In this document: positions 23,748-32,138 of the stretch, piece after piece
Layout of the letters: each line of letters starts with the position of its first letter
How positions within the stretch are numbered: the stretch's first letter is position 1
DNA from: Hyphomicrobiales bacterium
GTDB lineage: Bacteria; Pseudomonadota; Alphaproteobacteria; Rhizobiales; Beijerinckiaceae
NCBI GenBank assembly: GCA_027488155.1
Contig: JAIYCE010000091.1
Coordinates: forward strand, 1-32,138
Direction: 5' to 3'
Length of the DNA: 32,138 nucleotides
The notes under the pieces: generated by a model
Databases searched by the model: none
The model's input: only the letters and a program-made list of their open reading frames with translations
Told to the model about the DNA's origin: nothing
Position numbers and translations under genes: made by a program

Positions 23748-24791
23748 TCAACCGGCTGGATGTGGCTTTGTGCGAAGCACAATTGAAGTGTCCTGTCCGG
23801 TGGGGTGGCGCTGGACTTCATGGCGTGGCGAGTGGCCAAAACGCTTCCGGTAAGAGCGTGAGAAATGGCTTGCATTGGTAAAACCGGATGCGATCGCGAC
23901 CTCTAGGACCGAGAGGGAGGTCTGCCGGAGCAGGGTCCGGGCATGCCGAAGCCGGATCTCAGCATAATGCTCAGAGATGGTTCGGCCGAGATGGAGCTTG
24001 AACAGGCGTTCAAGCTGCCGAACTGATATGCCAGCCAGGCTGGCTAGGCCCTCGCGCGAGCGGACGTCTTCCAGCGACGTTTCCATTGTTTCGAGAACCT
24101 TGATGAGCTTCGGGTCGCGCACCGCCATGCGCTCTCGGATCGCCATCCGTTGCGGCATGTCGCCGGTGCGCACATCCGAATGGAGGAACCACTCGACAAC
24201 TTCGCTTGCCAGAACATGGCCGTGATCGGCGGCGATCAGCTGATGCATCATCTCAAGACCGGCAATGCCGCCGGAGCAGGAGATACGGTTGCCGTCGATC
24301 TCATAACGATTGCGTGTGAGGCGAACGCCCGGAAATTCTTCGATGAATGCAGGCACATGCTCCCAATGGATGGTGCATCGTCGCCCTTCCAGCAGCCCGG
24401 CGCGTGCGAGAATGTACGGGCCGCCCGAAACACCGCCGATGATCGTGCCGGCATGAGCCAATTGGCGTAGCCATGAAAAGGTGCGTGAATCGGTGAAAAC
24501 TGCGGGATTTCCGCCTGCACAGACCAGCAGGAGATCGAGATCCGGCGTGCGGACGAGGCCGTCATCAGCGACGATCTGCACGCCGTTGGATGCGCTCGAT
24601 GGCGCGCCATCCGGCGAGAAATGTTGCCAATGGTAAAGCGGTTGTCCGGAAATGAGATTGGCCGCGCGCAGGGGTTCCATCGCGCAAGCATAAGACATCA
24701 GAGCGTAGCCCGGCACGAGCAGAATGCCGACCTTCTCGATCCGACGCGACAGACGAATTTCGGTCTTTTCGTCTCTATTTAGCAAATTCAT
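23748..24791 (-). CDS. GlxA/GbdR-like AraC-family transcriptional regulator
   Basis: A 347-residue regulator with an N-terminal DJ-1/PfpI-like domain (about 18-190) and a C-terminal AraC-type double helix-turn-helix (about 230-325, with LASLAGISVRQLERLFKLHL and VLEVAIASGFTNASHFSRSYRKRFG). This is the architecture of GbdR, CdhR and ArgR of Pseudomonas, which sense glycine betaine/dimethylglycine, carnitine and arginine. In place of the nucleophile cysteine of active DJ-1 enzymes the elbow reads GGVSGGPY, so it should be a ligand sensor and not an enzyme. The start MNLLNRDEK at 24791 has GGGAG 4 bases upstream; 24806 is an alternative. It is divergent from soxB with 80 bp between them and lies upstream of the importer operon, so it probably controls both. 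Confidence 0.88.
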   Translation of the reverse strand: MNLLNRDEKTEIRLSRRIEKVGILLVPGYALMSYACAMEPLRAANLISGQPLYHWQHFSPDGAPSSASNGVQIVADDGLVRTPDLDLLLVCAGGNPAVFTDSRTFSWLRQLAHAGTIIGGVSGGPYILARAGLLEGRRCTIHWEHVPAFIEEFPGVRLTRNRYEIDGNRISCSGGIAGLEMMHQLIAADHGHVLASEVVEWFLHSDVRTGDMPQRMAIRERMAVRDPKLIKVLETMETSLEDVRSREGLASLAGISVRQLERLFKLHLGRTISEHYAEIRLRHARTLLRQTSLSVLEVAIASGFTNASHFSRSYRKRFGHSPRHEVQRHPTGQDTSIVLRTKPHPAG

Positions 24792-24820
24792 GTCGCTCCC
24801 AGTCATATTCCTATGCCGGT

Positions 24821-24840
24821 CTCTGTAAAATTGACAAGAG
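24821..24840. promoter_or_regulatory. candidate operator between regulator and sox operon
   Basis: CTCTGTAAAATTGACAAGAG is an imperfect dyad (CTCT-GT against ACAAGAG) in the 80-bp divergent gap, and contains TTGACA at 24831-24836. It could bind the GbdR-like regulator or form part of a promoter. No good -10 element matches it on the plus strand, so an activator-dependent promoter would fit. Confidence 0.35.
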
Positions 24841-24871
24841 CTTTTTCGGCGCCCGGTTCGGACACCCGCAG

Positions 24872-26122
24872 ATGAAATACTCGATTTTCTCGCTGCTTTC
24901 GCAGGCTTTCCAAGGCAATAAGGGATGGTCGACCGCATGGCGCGATGCGCAGCCGAAGGATGAGTACGATGTCATAATCGTGGGCGGCGGTGGCCATGGC
25001 CTCGCAACTGCTCACTATTTGGCGAAGGAACATGGCCTTACCAATGTCGCCGTGCTCGAGAAGGGCTATATCGGCTCGGGGAATGTCGGCCGCAATACAA
25101 CGATCATCCGCTCGAATTATCTCCTCCCAGGCAACACGCCCTTTTATGAATGGTCACTGAAGCTGTGGGAGGGCCTCGAGCAGGACATCAATTTCAACGC
25201 CATGGTCAGCCAGCGCGGCGTAATCAATCTTTTCCATTCCGACGCGCAGCGTGATGCTTTTGCGCGACGCGGCAATGCGATGCGCCTCAACGGTGTCGAT
25301 TCTGAATTGCTGGATCGTGAACAGGTCCGCCAGATCGCGCCCTATCTCGACTTCGACAATGCACGCTTCCCCGTGAAGGGGGGCTTGTTGCAACCGCGCG
25401 GCGGAACTGTACGCCACGACGCTGTCGCGTGGGGTTATGCGCGTGCTGCCAGCCAGCGCGGTGTCGACATCTGCCAAAATTGCGAAGTCACGGGCGTGCG
25501 CATCGAGAACGGAAAGATCATCGGCGTCGAAACTACGAAAGGTTTCATCCGTGCGAAGAAGGTAGGTTTCGCCGCCGCCGGTAATTCCTCCCGTGTGGCC
25601 GCCATGGCGGGACTGCGCCTGCCGATCGAAAGCCATGTTTTACAGGCTTTTGTCTCGGAAGGGGTGAAGCCGCTGATCGATACCGTCATTACTTTCGGTG
25701 CCGGTCATTTCTATGTGAGCCAGTCCGACAAAGGCGGTCTTGTCTTCGGTGGCGATATCGACGGCTACAATTCGTATGCGCAGCGCGGATCCATGCCGCT
25801 TGTCGAGCATCTGATGGAAGAAGGGGTGGCGATGATCCCGATGTTGAGCCGGTTGCGCTTTTTGCGCAGCTGGGGCGGCATCATGGATATGTCGATGGAC
25901 GGTTCGCCAATCATCGACAAGACGCCGATTGAAGGCCTCTATCTCAATGCCGGCTGGTGCTATGGCGGTTTCAAGGCGACGCCTGCTTCGGGCTGGTGTT
26001 TTGCCCACACGATTGCACGCGATGAGCCGCATAAGTTGAACGCTGCCTTCCGCCTTGACCGCTTCGCCACTGGCCACCTGATCGACGAGAAGGGGCAGGG
26101 GGCAACCCCGAACCTTCATTGA
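24872..26122 (+). CDS. soxB: sarcosine oxidase, beta subunit
   Basis: The catalytic flavin subunit of heterotetrameric sarcosine oxidase, which oxidises the N-methyl amine to glycine in the cytoplasm. The 416-residue protein starts MKYSIFSLLSQAFQGNKGW, a standard SoxB beginning, then the FAD fingerprint DVIIVGGGGHGLATAHYLA at residues 33-51. RNTTIIRSNYLLP is diagnostic. His182 in TVRHDAVAWGYAR aligns with the histidine that carries covalent FMN in Corynebacterium SoxB (His173). QSDKGGLVFGGDIDGYNSYAQRG and LYLNAGWCYGGFKATPASGW are intact. The ribosome binding site is weak, but homologues begin at this codon. It leads the operon soxBDAG, divergent from the regulator. Confidence 0.96.
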   Translation: MKYSIFSLLSQAFQGNKGWSTAWRDAQPKDEYDVIIVGGGGHGLATAHYLAKEHGLTNVAVLEKGYIGSGNVGRNTTIIRSNYLLPGNTPFYEWSLKLWEGLEQDINFNAMVSQRGVINLFHSDAQRDAFARRGNAMRLNGVDSELLDREQVRQIAPYLDFDNARFPVKGGLLQPRGGTVRHDAVAWGYARAASQRGVDICQNCEVTGVRIENGKIIGVETTKGFIRAKKVGFAAAGNSSRVAAMAGLRLPIESHVLQAFVSEGVKPLIDTVITFGAGHFYVSQSDKGGLVFGGDIDGYNSYAQRGSMPLVEHLMEEGVAMIPMLSRLRFLRSWGGIMDMSMDGSPIIDKTPIEGLYLNAGWCYGGFKATPASGWCFAHTIARDEPHKLNAAFRLDRFATGHLIDEKGQGATPNLH

Positions 26123-26143
26123 ATTGAAAATCGGAACATCACC

Positions 26144-26404
26144 ATGCGCCTGAATTGCCCTTATTGCGGTACGCGCTCCGTCAATGAATTCGTGCCGCTC
26201 GGTTCGGCGTCGCCCAAACGTCCGACGCTGGCCGAGCCCATCGAGCGCTGGATCGATTACGTTTATTTCCGTGACAACATCGCCGGCGAGCATGATGAAT
26301 ATTTCTATCATGCGATGGGCTGCCGCTCTTGGTTGATTGTGACACGCAATACGGTCACGCATGAAATTATCGGCACGAAGATAGCGCGTGAGGTGGCTGC
26401 ATGA
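26144..26404 (+). CDS. soxD: sarcosine oxidase, delta subunit
   Basis: The small zinc-binding subunit of the tetramer, 86 residues. CPYCG (Cys5, Cys8) and the later pair His56 and Cys60 in YHAMGCRSWL are the zinc ligands in known structures. RDNIAGEHDEYFYHAMGCR and TRNTVTHEIIG are family-typical. It starts 21 bp after soxB and ends overlapping the soxA start as ATGA. Confidence 0.96.
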   Translation: MRLNCPYCGTRSVNEFVPLGSASPKRPTLAEPIERWIDYVYFRDNIAGEHDEYFYHAMGCRSWLIVTRNTVTHEIIGTKIAREVAA

Positions 26405-29379
26405 CCCATGAGAGCAATCGTCTGCCGCAGGGCGGACAAATTGATCGACGCAAGCGGATTTCGTTCCGTTTCGATCGGACAAACTACACAGGGTACAAAG
26501 GTGACACGCTCGCATCAGCCCTCATCGCTAATGGTGTGAAGCTTGTCGGCCGCTCATTCAAATATCATCGCCCGCGTGGGATATTGTCGGCTGGCGCGGA
26601 GGAACCGAATGCGCTGGTGGAATTGCGCACGGGAAACCGGCGCGAACCAAATCTACGCGCGACGCAAGTCGAACTTTACGACGGCCTTGAAGCGAGCAGT
26701 CAAAATAATTGGCCTTCGTTGAAATATGATTTGCTATCGCTCAACCAATTGGCGGGCCCGCTACTCTCAGCCGGTTTCTATTACAAAACCTTCATGTGGC
26801 CGGCGAAATTCTGGGAGAAGGTTTACGAGCCTCTGATCAGGCGCGCCGCCGGTCTCGGTCGCGCTTCTGGCTTGCCCGATCCGGATATTTACGAAAAGGC
26901 CACATTGCATTGCGATGTGCTTATTGTGGGCGCAGGTGCCGCCGGTCTGGCTGCCGCCCTTACAGCCGGACGCGCTGGCGCGCGCGTCATTCTCGTCGAG
27001 CAAGACCACGTCTTGGGTGGTCGTCTGACGGATGACCTGCCGACCCAGCACCAAAGCGAAGGCCACACATGGCTCGCGGCTGCGCAAGATGAACTGCGCG
27101 CTATGCCCAATGTCGAAATCATGTCGCGCACCAGCGTGTTTTCCATCTACGATCAGAATGCCGTCGTCGCCATCGAAAAAGTCGCCGATCATTGCATTGA
27201 GCCGGCGCCTTTTTCACCGCGGCAGAGAATGTGGCGGATCTATCCGCAGCAGGTGATCGTTGCCACCGGCAGCATCGAACGGCCGATTGCGTTTGCGAAT
27301 AACGACCGCCCGGGTGTGATGCTGGCCGGAGCGGTGCGGACCTATCTGCGCCGTTTCGGCACGAAGACCGGCGAGCGTATCGTGGTTTTTGCAAGCCATG
27401 ACGGCGCAGCGCTGACCGTGGAGGCCTTACACGCCGCTGGTGTGACAGTCGTGGCTATTGTTGATCCGCGTGAGAATTCGTCGCCCGCGATGATTGCTGC
27501 GGCAGAACAAGCTGGTGCATCACTTTTTCGCGACAGCGCGGTGATTGCGGCGCATGGCACGGCCGACGGTGTGACGGCTGCCGAGATCACAACACAAGGC
27601 CGTACGCTGACAGTCCAATGCGATCTCATCGCGATGTCGGGCGGGTGGGATCCGGTCATACATCTTGCATCCTTCCTTGGCCAAAAGCCAAAATGGAATC
27701 CCGAGATGCAAGCCTTTGCCGCCATCAACCTGCCAAAAGGTATGCAGGTGGCCGGTGCCGCAGCGGGCCATTTCTCAAGTGAAACGGCTGCACGGTCTGG
27801 CGCTGATGCAGCGTCGCACGCATTACAGGCGCTCGGCATGGCGGGTTCTCAGCCCGCTATTCCCGGCTGGCAGGGTGAACCGGTGCAGGGCAGCCTCTAT
27901 TTCGTCGCTCCTTCACGTAGCGGAAAATCCTTCGTCGATTTCCAAAACGATGTGACGGTTGACGATATCACCCTCGCACAGCGCGAAGGCTATACATCGG
28001 TCGAGCACACAAAACGCTACACGACGCTCGGGATGGCCACGGATCAGGGCAAGACGGCCAATGTCGTTGCAGCGGGATTAATCGCGGAAATCCGCGGCGT
28101 GCCGCTGGCGCAAGGCGCCGTCACTACCTTCCGCCCACCTTATACGGCGGTAACGATCGGAACCGTTGCAGGCCGTGCGACCGGCAAGCATTTCCGTCCG
28201 ACACGCTATTCGCCTTTGCACGCATGGTGCGTTCAAATGGGTGCTGTCTTTGTCGAGGCGGGCCCGTGGCTACGCGCGCAATATTATCCGCAACGTGCCG
28301 GCGAAAGCTGGTTCGATGCAGCCCTGCGCGAAGCGAGACAAGTACGCCAAAGCGTAGGCCTGTGCGATGTATCGACCTTTGGCAAGATCGATGTACAGGG
28401 GCCCGACGCCGCGCGTTTCCTCGATTTCGTCTATGCCAATACGATGTCGACATTGCCGGTTGGCAAGGCCCGCTATGGTGTGATGCTGCGCGAGGACGGA
28501 TTTGTGCTGGACGACGGAACTGTCTCTCGCCTTGGCGCCGATCATTTTCTCGTAACCACCACAACGGCCAATGCGGGCCGCGTGATGCAGCATCTCGAAT
28601 TCTGTGCGCAAATTCATTGTCCGGATTACGACTTTGCAATGAGTTCGGTCTCCGACCAATGGGCGCAGATCGCGATTGCGGGTCCACATGCCCGCGACGT
28701 GCTCCGTACGATTGTCGACGATTTCGACCTTTCGAATGAAGCGTTTCCGTTTATGGGCTGCGCGACACTTTCCGTTTGTAGCGGTATCACGGCGCGCCTC
28801 TTTCGAATCTCATTCTCGGGTGAGCTGGCGTATGAACTAGCAGTGCCGGCCGATTTTGGTTGCGCTGTGATTGAAGCACTTGCGAAGGCCGGACAAAATT
28901 ACGGGATTTTGCCGTATGGCACGGAAGCTCTCACAATGCTGCGCGTTGAGAAAGGCCACCCAGCCGGTGGCGAACTGAACGGACAAACGACAGCGCGCGA
29001 TCTTGGTCTCGGCAAGATGATGTCATCGAAGAAAGATTTCGTCGGCCGCGTTCTGGCGGGGCGACCTGCACTCGTCGATCCGGCGCGTCCCATTCTCGTC
29101 GGATTGAAGCCGTGCAATGCCGACGAGAGCTTCAATGCCGGGTCGCATCTGCTTGAGCGCGATGCGCCTAAGGTGATCGAGAATGATCTCGGTTATATCA
29201 CATCGACGGCATTCTCGCACGTCTTTAATCACACGCTTGGTCTCGGTCTCTTGCAGCGCGGACAGGAACGGATCGGTGAAACGATCATGGCTTATGACCC
29301 CGTGCGGAGCAAAGCCGTGCTGGTCGAAGTGTGCCACCCGATTTTCTATGATCCTGAAAACAGCAAGGTCAAAAGCTGA
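26401..29379 (+). CDS. soxA: sarcosine oxidase, alpha subunit
   Basis: The large subunit, 992 residues, which binds NAD and tetrahydrofolate and turns the methyl group into 5,10-methylenetetrahydrofolate. Residues 1-95 form the ferredoxin-like start (FDRTNYTGYKGDTLASALIA, RSFKYHRPRGI). The dinucleotide fold is DVLIVGAGAAGLAAALTAGR near 172-191, and GSIERPIAFANNDRPGVMLA is the second half. The C-terminal part from about residue 600 is an aminomethyltransferase (GcvT)-like domain with DVSTFGKIDVQGPDAARFLD and ISFSGELAYELAVPADFG, and a final lobe ending near 990. Length is normal. It overlaps soxD by four bases and is followed by soxG with a TGATG overlap. Confidence 0.96.
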   Translation: MTHESNRLPQGGQIDRRKRISFRFDRTNYTGYKGDTLASALIANGVKLVGRSFKYHRPRGILSAGAEEPNALVELRTGNRREPNLRATQVELYDGLEASSQNNWPSLKYDLLSLNQLAGPLLSAGFYYKTFMWPAKFWEKVYEPLIRRAAGLGRASGLPDPDIYEKATLHCDVLIVGAGAAGLAAALTAGRAGARVILVEQDHVLGGRLTDDLPTQHQSEGHTWLAAAQDELRAMPNVEIMSRTSVFSIYDQNAVVAIEKVADHCIEPAPFSPRQRMWRIYPQQVIVATGSIERPIAFANNDRPGVMLAGAVRTYLRRFGTKTGERIVVFASHDGAALTVEALHAAGVTVVAIVDPRENSSPAMIAAAEQAGASLFRDSAVIAAHGTADGVTAAEITTQGRTLTVQCDLIAMSGGWDPVIHLASFLGQKPKWNPEMQAFAAINLPKGMQVAGAAAGHFSSETAARSGADAASHALQALGMAGSQPAIPGWQGEPVQGSLYFVAPSRSGKSFVDFQNDVTVDDITLAQREGYTSVEHTKRYTTLGMATDQGKTANVVAAGLIAEIRGVPLAQGAVTTFRPPYTAVTIGTVAGRATGKHFRPTRYSPLHAWCVQMGAVFVEAGPWLRAQYYPQRAGESWFDAALREARQVRQSVGLCDVSTFGKIDVQGPDAARFLDFVYANTMSTLPVGKARYGVMLREDGFVLDDGTVSRLGADHFLVTTTTANAGRVMQHLEFCAQIHCPDYDFAMSSVSDQWAQIAIAGPHARDVLRTIVDDFDLSNEAFPFMGCATLSVCSGITARLFRISFSGELAYELAVPADFGCAVIEALAKAGQNYGILPYGTEALTMLRVEKGHPAGGELNGQTTARDLGLGKMMSSKKDFVGRVLAGRPALVDPARPILVGLKPCNADESFNAGSHLLERDAPKVIENDLGYITSTAFSHVFNHTLGLGLLQRGQERIGETIMAYDPVRSKAVLVEVCHPIFYDPENSKVKS

Positions 29380-29981
29380 TGAACGCGCATGCAACGCCTC
29401 CTTGGGGAGTGGAGCCGACCGGTATGCGCGGGGCAGCTCATGCAACACCGACTGTGAACGCCGCATGGTTGCGCGGCGCGCGCTGTATAACGATCACGCC
29501 GTTCCGTGAGCAACAGGCTGCGTGTGCCGCTTGGCTAGCACAAAATTTTGATCTGGCATGGCCCAAAGCCGGTCGCATCGTCGTGAAGGGTGATTTGGCT
29601 GCCGCGTGGAATGGCCCCGGCGATATCATGCTCATCGATGCAAAGGGCAATGTGTCCATCGATCAAATCTTATCGGCACTCGCAGGTAAGGCGGCCATTG
29701 TTGATCAATCTTCGGGGCGAATTGTGATACGGCTCGCGGGGGAAAAAGCACGCCGCACTTTGATGAAACTTGTTGATATCGACATTGATCCTACCGTCTT
29801 TAAGCCAGGTATGGGTGGCATTACCGCCCTGCATCATATGTCAGTGGGCGTCTTCAAAATTGCCGACGAGCCGATTTTTTGGCTCCACGCTGCGCGCACC
29901 TATGCGTCTGATGTGTGGCACAGCCTTGCCGAAGCCGGTGAAGAATTCAGCATCGATATGCAGGTGTTGGACAAAGGCTGA
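29379..29981 (+). CDS. soxG: sarcosine oxidase, gamma subunit
   Basis: The gamma subunit, 200 residues, a GcvT-fold scaffold piece without a cofactor that completes the tetramer. Recognisable parts are SSGRIVIRLAGEKARRTLMKLVDIDIDPTVF, then GGITALHHMSVGVFK and FWLHAARTYASDVWHSLAEAGEEF. The ATG overlaps the soxA stop (TGATG). The N-terminal 30 residues are variable in the family. It is the last gene of the soxBDAG set, and the dehydrogenase-like gene follows after 48 bp. Confidence 0.92.
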   Translation: MNAHATPPWGVEPTGMRGAAHATPTVNAAWLRGARCITITPFREQQAACAAWLAQNFDLAWPKAGRIVVKGDLAAAWNGPGDIMLIDAKGNVSIDQILSALAGKAAIVDQSSGRIVIRLAGEKARRTLMKLVDIDIDPTVFKPGMGGITALHHMSVGVFKIADEPIFWLHAARTYASDVWHSLAEAGEEFSIDMQVLDKG

Positions 29982-30029
29982 TCAATCTAGATTTCGACAC
30001 CGGACTATCCTTGGGGGAGGATCCGAACT

Positions 30030-32138
30030 ATGCGAACGCACGCTCAGGCAGTGGTGATTGGCGGGGGGCTGATCGGATGTTCTATCCTTTATCATCTTGC
30101 AAAAAAAGGATGGACCGATAGCGTCCTGATCGAACGCTCAGAACTCACCAGCGGTTCGACTTGGCATGCGGCCGCCAATATTCATGGGCTGCACGATAAT
30201 ACCAATGTTAGTCGCTTACAGCATTATACGATGCAGCTTTACAAGGAACTCGAAAAGGAAACCGGTCAGAGTTGCGGCATTTTCCAGCAAGGCTCGCTTT
30301 ATCTCGCGCAGACAGAGCAACGCGAACATCAGCTCCGGATCCAGGCGGCCAAGGCACGCCGCTATGGCATGCGCTTTCATGAAGTCTCGCGGAGCGAAGC
30401 GGAAAAGCTGCACCCCTTCGTCAATTTCGATGGTATTCGCTGCATCATGTACGAACCTGATGGTGGCAATGTCGACCCATCGGGCGTGACACATGCTTAC
30501 GCCGCAGGTGCACGGCAGATGGGTGCGGAAATACAGCGCTTCAATCCGGTGATTGCGACGCATGCGCAACCAGATGGGACATGGGTCGTCGATACGGAAA
30601 AGGGCTCGATCCGCGCGAATTGGGTCATCAATGCGGCGGGGCTTTGGGCACGCGAAGTTGGTCGCATGGCCGGTATTGAGTTGCCGCTAATCCCGACTGA
30701 GCATCAATATTTCGTGACGGAGACTATTCCCGAAGTTGCGGAGCTTGGTCGCCGTCTGCCCTCCGTCGCCGATCGCGACGGCGAATATTATCTGCGTCAA
30801 GAAGGCCTCGGGCTTCTCGTCGGCGCATATGAAAAAGACATGCGCTTCTGGGCCGAGAAAGGCACGCCGCTGGATTTTGGACATGATCTCTTCCCAGACG
30901 ATCTCGAGCGCATCGAGCCGAATATGATGCGTGCCATTGATCGCGTCCCGCTCGTCGGCAGCGCCGGCATCAAGCGCGTGATCAACGGGCCGATGATCTG
31001 GTCGCCCGATAGCGCCGCTTTATTCGGGCCTGCGCCTGAGTTGACGAATTATTTCTGCTGTAACGGAATCATTCCGGGCTTTTCTCAATCGGGCGGTCTC
31101 GGCCGGTTGGCAGCGGAATGGATCGTTGATGGCGAGCCGACGCTTGATCTCTTCGCTTGGGATATGGCGCGCTTTGGCCTTTGGGCCAATCCACATTTCG
31201 TCAAGGAGCGCGTTGCTGATCAATACGCTAACCGCTTCAAAATCCATTTCCCAAATGAAGAGCGGAGTGCTGGGCGTCCGGTGCGAACACGTCCGGTTTA
31301 CAATCATCAACAAAGCATTGGCGCGGTGTTCGGTCTCAATTACGGCTGGGAGCATCCTTTATGGTTCGCGGCGCCGGGTGAGCCAACGACAGAGACTTAT
31401 GGCTTTACGCGGCAGAATTGGTGGGAACCGGTCGGTCGCGAGGCGCGTATGCTACGCGAAAAAGTGGGTGTCATCGATATTTCGAACTATGCGAAATATG
31501 TGGTGAACGGCCCCGGGGCTTATGATTGGTTATCCTTGCTCTTTGCCAACAAGATGCCGACGAAGATTGGGTCAACCTGCCTCACGCCGCTCATTGGGGT
31601 TCATGGCGGCGTTGCAGGGGATTTCACGGTTACGAAAATAGCCGAAGATGAGTTCCGTATTTTCGGTTCCGGAATGGCAGAACGGTTTCACGCGCGTTGG
31701 TTCAAGAAAAATCCGTTACCGGACGGAACGCGTTTCGAAAGTGTAGCCGACGCCTTATGCGGATTTAACGTGGCTGGGCCTTTGGCACGAAGCGTTTTGT
31801 CACGCCTGACCAATGCCGATCTCACGAATGGTGAATTTCCGTTCATGCATTCAAAGCTGATTGATGTCGCAGGCGTCCCCTGTATTGCCCTGCGGTTGAG
31901 TTTTACGGGCGATCTTGGTTGGGAACTTTACTGTGATTCAGCTGATCAACCAAAACTTTATGGTGCTTTGCTTGATGCCGTTGCCGAAGTGGGAGGCGGT
32001 CCGGTCGGAAGTCGTGCGCTTGGTAGTTTGCGCCTTGAAAAAGGCTATGGTTCCTGGGGCCGCGATTATTCGCCGGAATATTGGCCACATGAAAGTGGGC
32101 TCGGTGGTCTCGTCAAGTCCGAAAAGCCGTTCCTCAAT
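30030..32138 (+). CDS. dimethylglycine/sarcosine dehydrogenase-like FAD oxidoreductase with GcvT domain, 3' end cut
   Basis: A single-chain counterpart of the sox enzyme, open for 703 codons to the window edge; relatives have about 800-860, so the last 100 or so residues are missing here. The start at 30030 has GGGGGAGG about 9 bases upstream. The FAD fingerprint is AVVIGGGLIGCSILYHLAKK at residues 7-26, and SGSTWHAAANIHGLHD follows. Its His46 aligns with the histidine that holds covalent FAD in mammalian dimethylglycine dehydrogenase. The central FAO_M domain and a C-terminal GcvT-like folate domain start near residue 425 (AGRPVRTRPVY) and 470 (EARMLREKVGVIDISNYAKY). It would demethylate an N-methyl amino acid and load the carbon on tetrahydrofolate. 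Which substrate is used (dimethylglycine, sarcosine or another) cannot be read from sequence. Confidence 0.9.
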   Translation, partial: MRTHAQAVVIGGGLIGCSILYHLAKKGWTDSVLIERSELTSGSTWHAAANIHGLHDNTNVSRLQHYTMQLYKELEKETGQSCGIFQQGSLYLAQTEQREHQLRIQAAKARRYGMRFHEVSRSEAEKLHPFVNFDGIRCIMYEPDGGNVDPSGVTHAYAAGARQMGAEIQRFNPVIATHAQPDGTWVVDTEKGSIRANWVINAAGLWAREVGRMAGIELPLIPTEHQYFVTETIPEVAELGRRLPSVADRDGEYYLRQEGLGLLVGAYEKDMRFWAEKGTPLDFGHDLFPDDLERIEPNMMRAIDRVPLVGSAGIKRVINGPMIWSPDSAALFGPAPELTNYFCCNGIIPGFSQSGGLGRLAAEWIVDGEPTLDLFAWDMARFGLWANPHFVKERVADQYANRFKIHFPNEERSAGRPVRTRPVYNHQQSIGAVFGLNYGWEHPLWFAAPGEPTTETYGFTRQNWWEPVGREARMLREKVGVIDISNYAKYVVNGPGAYDWLSLLFANKMPTKIGSTCLTPLIGVHGGVAGDFTVTKIAEDEFRIFGSGMAERFHARWFKKNPLPDGTRFESVADALCGFNVAGPLARSVLSRLTNADLTNGEFPFMHSKLIDVAGVPCIALRLSFTGDLGWELYCDSADQPKLYGALLDAVAEVGGGPVGSRALGSLRLEKGYGSWGRDYSPEYWPHESGLGGLVKSEKPFLN

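Noticed and set aside
1-32138. CRISPR arrays, tRNA or rRNA genes, phage or conjugation genes
   Set aside because: No regularly spaced repeats, cloverleaf sequences or typical proteins of such elements were seen.

Overview
The window looks like chromosomal DNA of an alphaproteobacterium, most likely in the order Hyphomicrobiales (Rhizobiales). The evidence is the RopB/Omp25-type beta-barrel protein, an imperfect Irr (ICE) box, the ScoAB pair, the PcaF-like thiolase and a tetrameric sarcosine oxidase operon in the order soxBDAG. Names rest on reading the translated proteins against remembered families; no database search was possible.

Layout. 1-5746 (minus strand): an AsmA-family protein cut by the left edge, succinyl-CoA:3-oxoacid CoA-transferase (scoA, scoB), and a ferric-iron ABC importer made of a fused two-domain permease and a binding protein, with no ATPase gene beside it. 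6052-7240: a small acidic unknown protein and an outer-membrane protein that converge on one strong bidirectional terminator. 7664-9215 (minus): an unknown polytopic membrane protein and a nitronate monooxygenase. 9350-15637 (plus): an acyl-CoA synthetase, a Tat-exported orphan solute-binding protein, a PcaF-type thiolase and a fused enoyl-CoA hydratase/3-hydroxyacyl-CoA dehydrogenase, which together suggest CoA-dependent breakdown of an unidentified acid. 16076-19786 (plus): a TRAP transporter (P, Q, M) and a short-chain dehydrogenase, visibly richer in A+T than the flanks and followed by the remains of an IS3-type transposase. 20390-24791 (minus): a polar amino acid ABC importer and, at its upstream end, a GlxA/GbdR-like regulator. 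24872-32138 (plus): soxB, soxD, soxA, soxG, then a dimethylglycine/sarcosine dehydrogenase-like fusion protein cut by the right edge.

How the parts fit. The right third reads as one unit: the regulator is divergent from the N-methyl amine oxidation genes and co-directional with an importer that could bring in the substrate. The usual substrate would be sarcosine or dimethylglycine from glycine betaine, but no betaine demethylase lies in the window, so another N-methylated amino acid is possible. The TRAP/SDR segment resembles an acquired transport-and-oxidation cassette. I see no CRISPR array, tRNA, rRNA, phage genes or clearly novel system. The most interesting items are regulatory or structural: a 17-bp tandem repeat between the two iron-transport genes, a hairpin between dctP and dctQ, a long dyad upstream of the TRAP operon, a shortened dehydrogenase domain, and the incomplete transporters.
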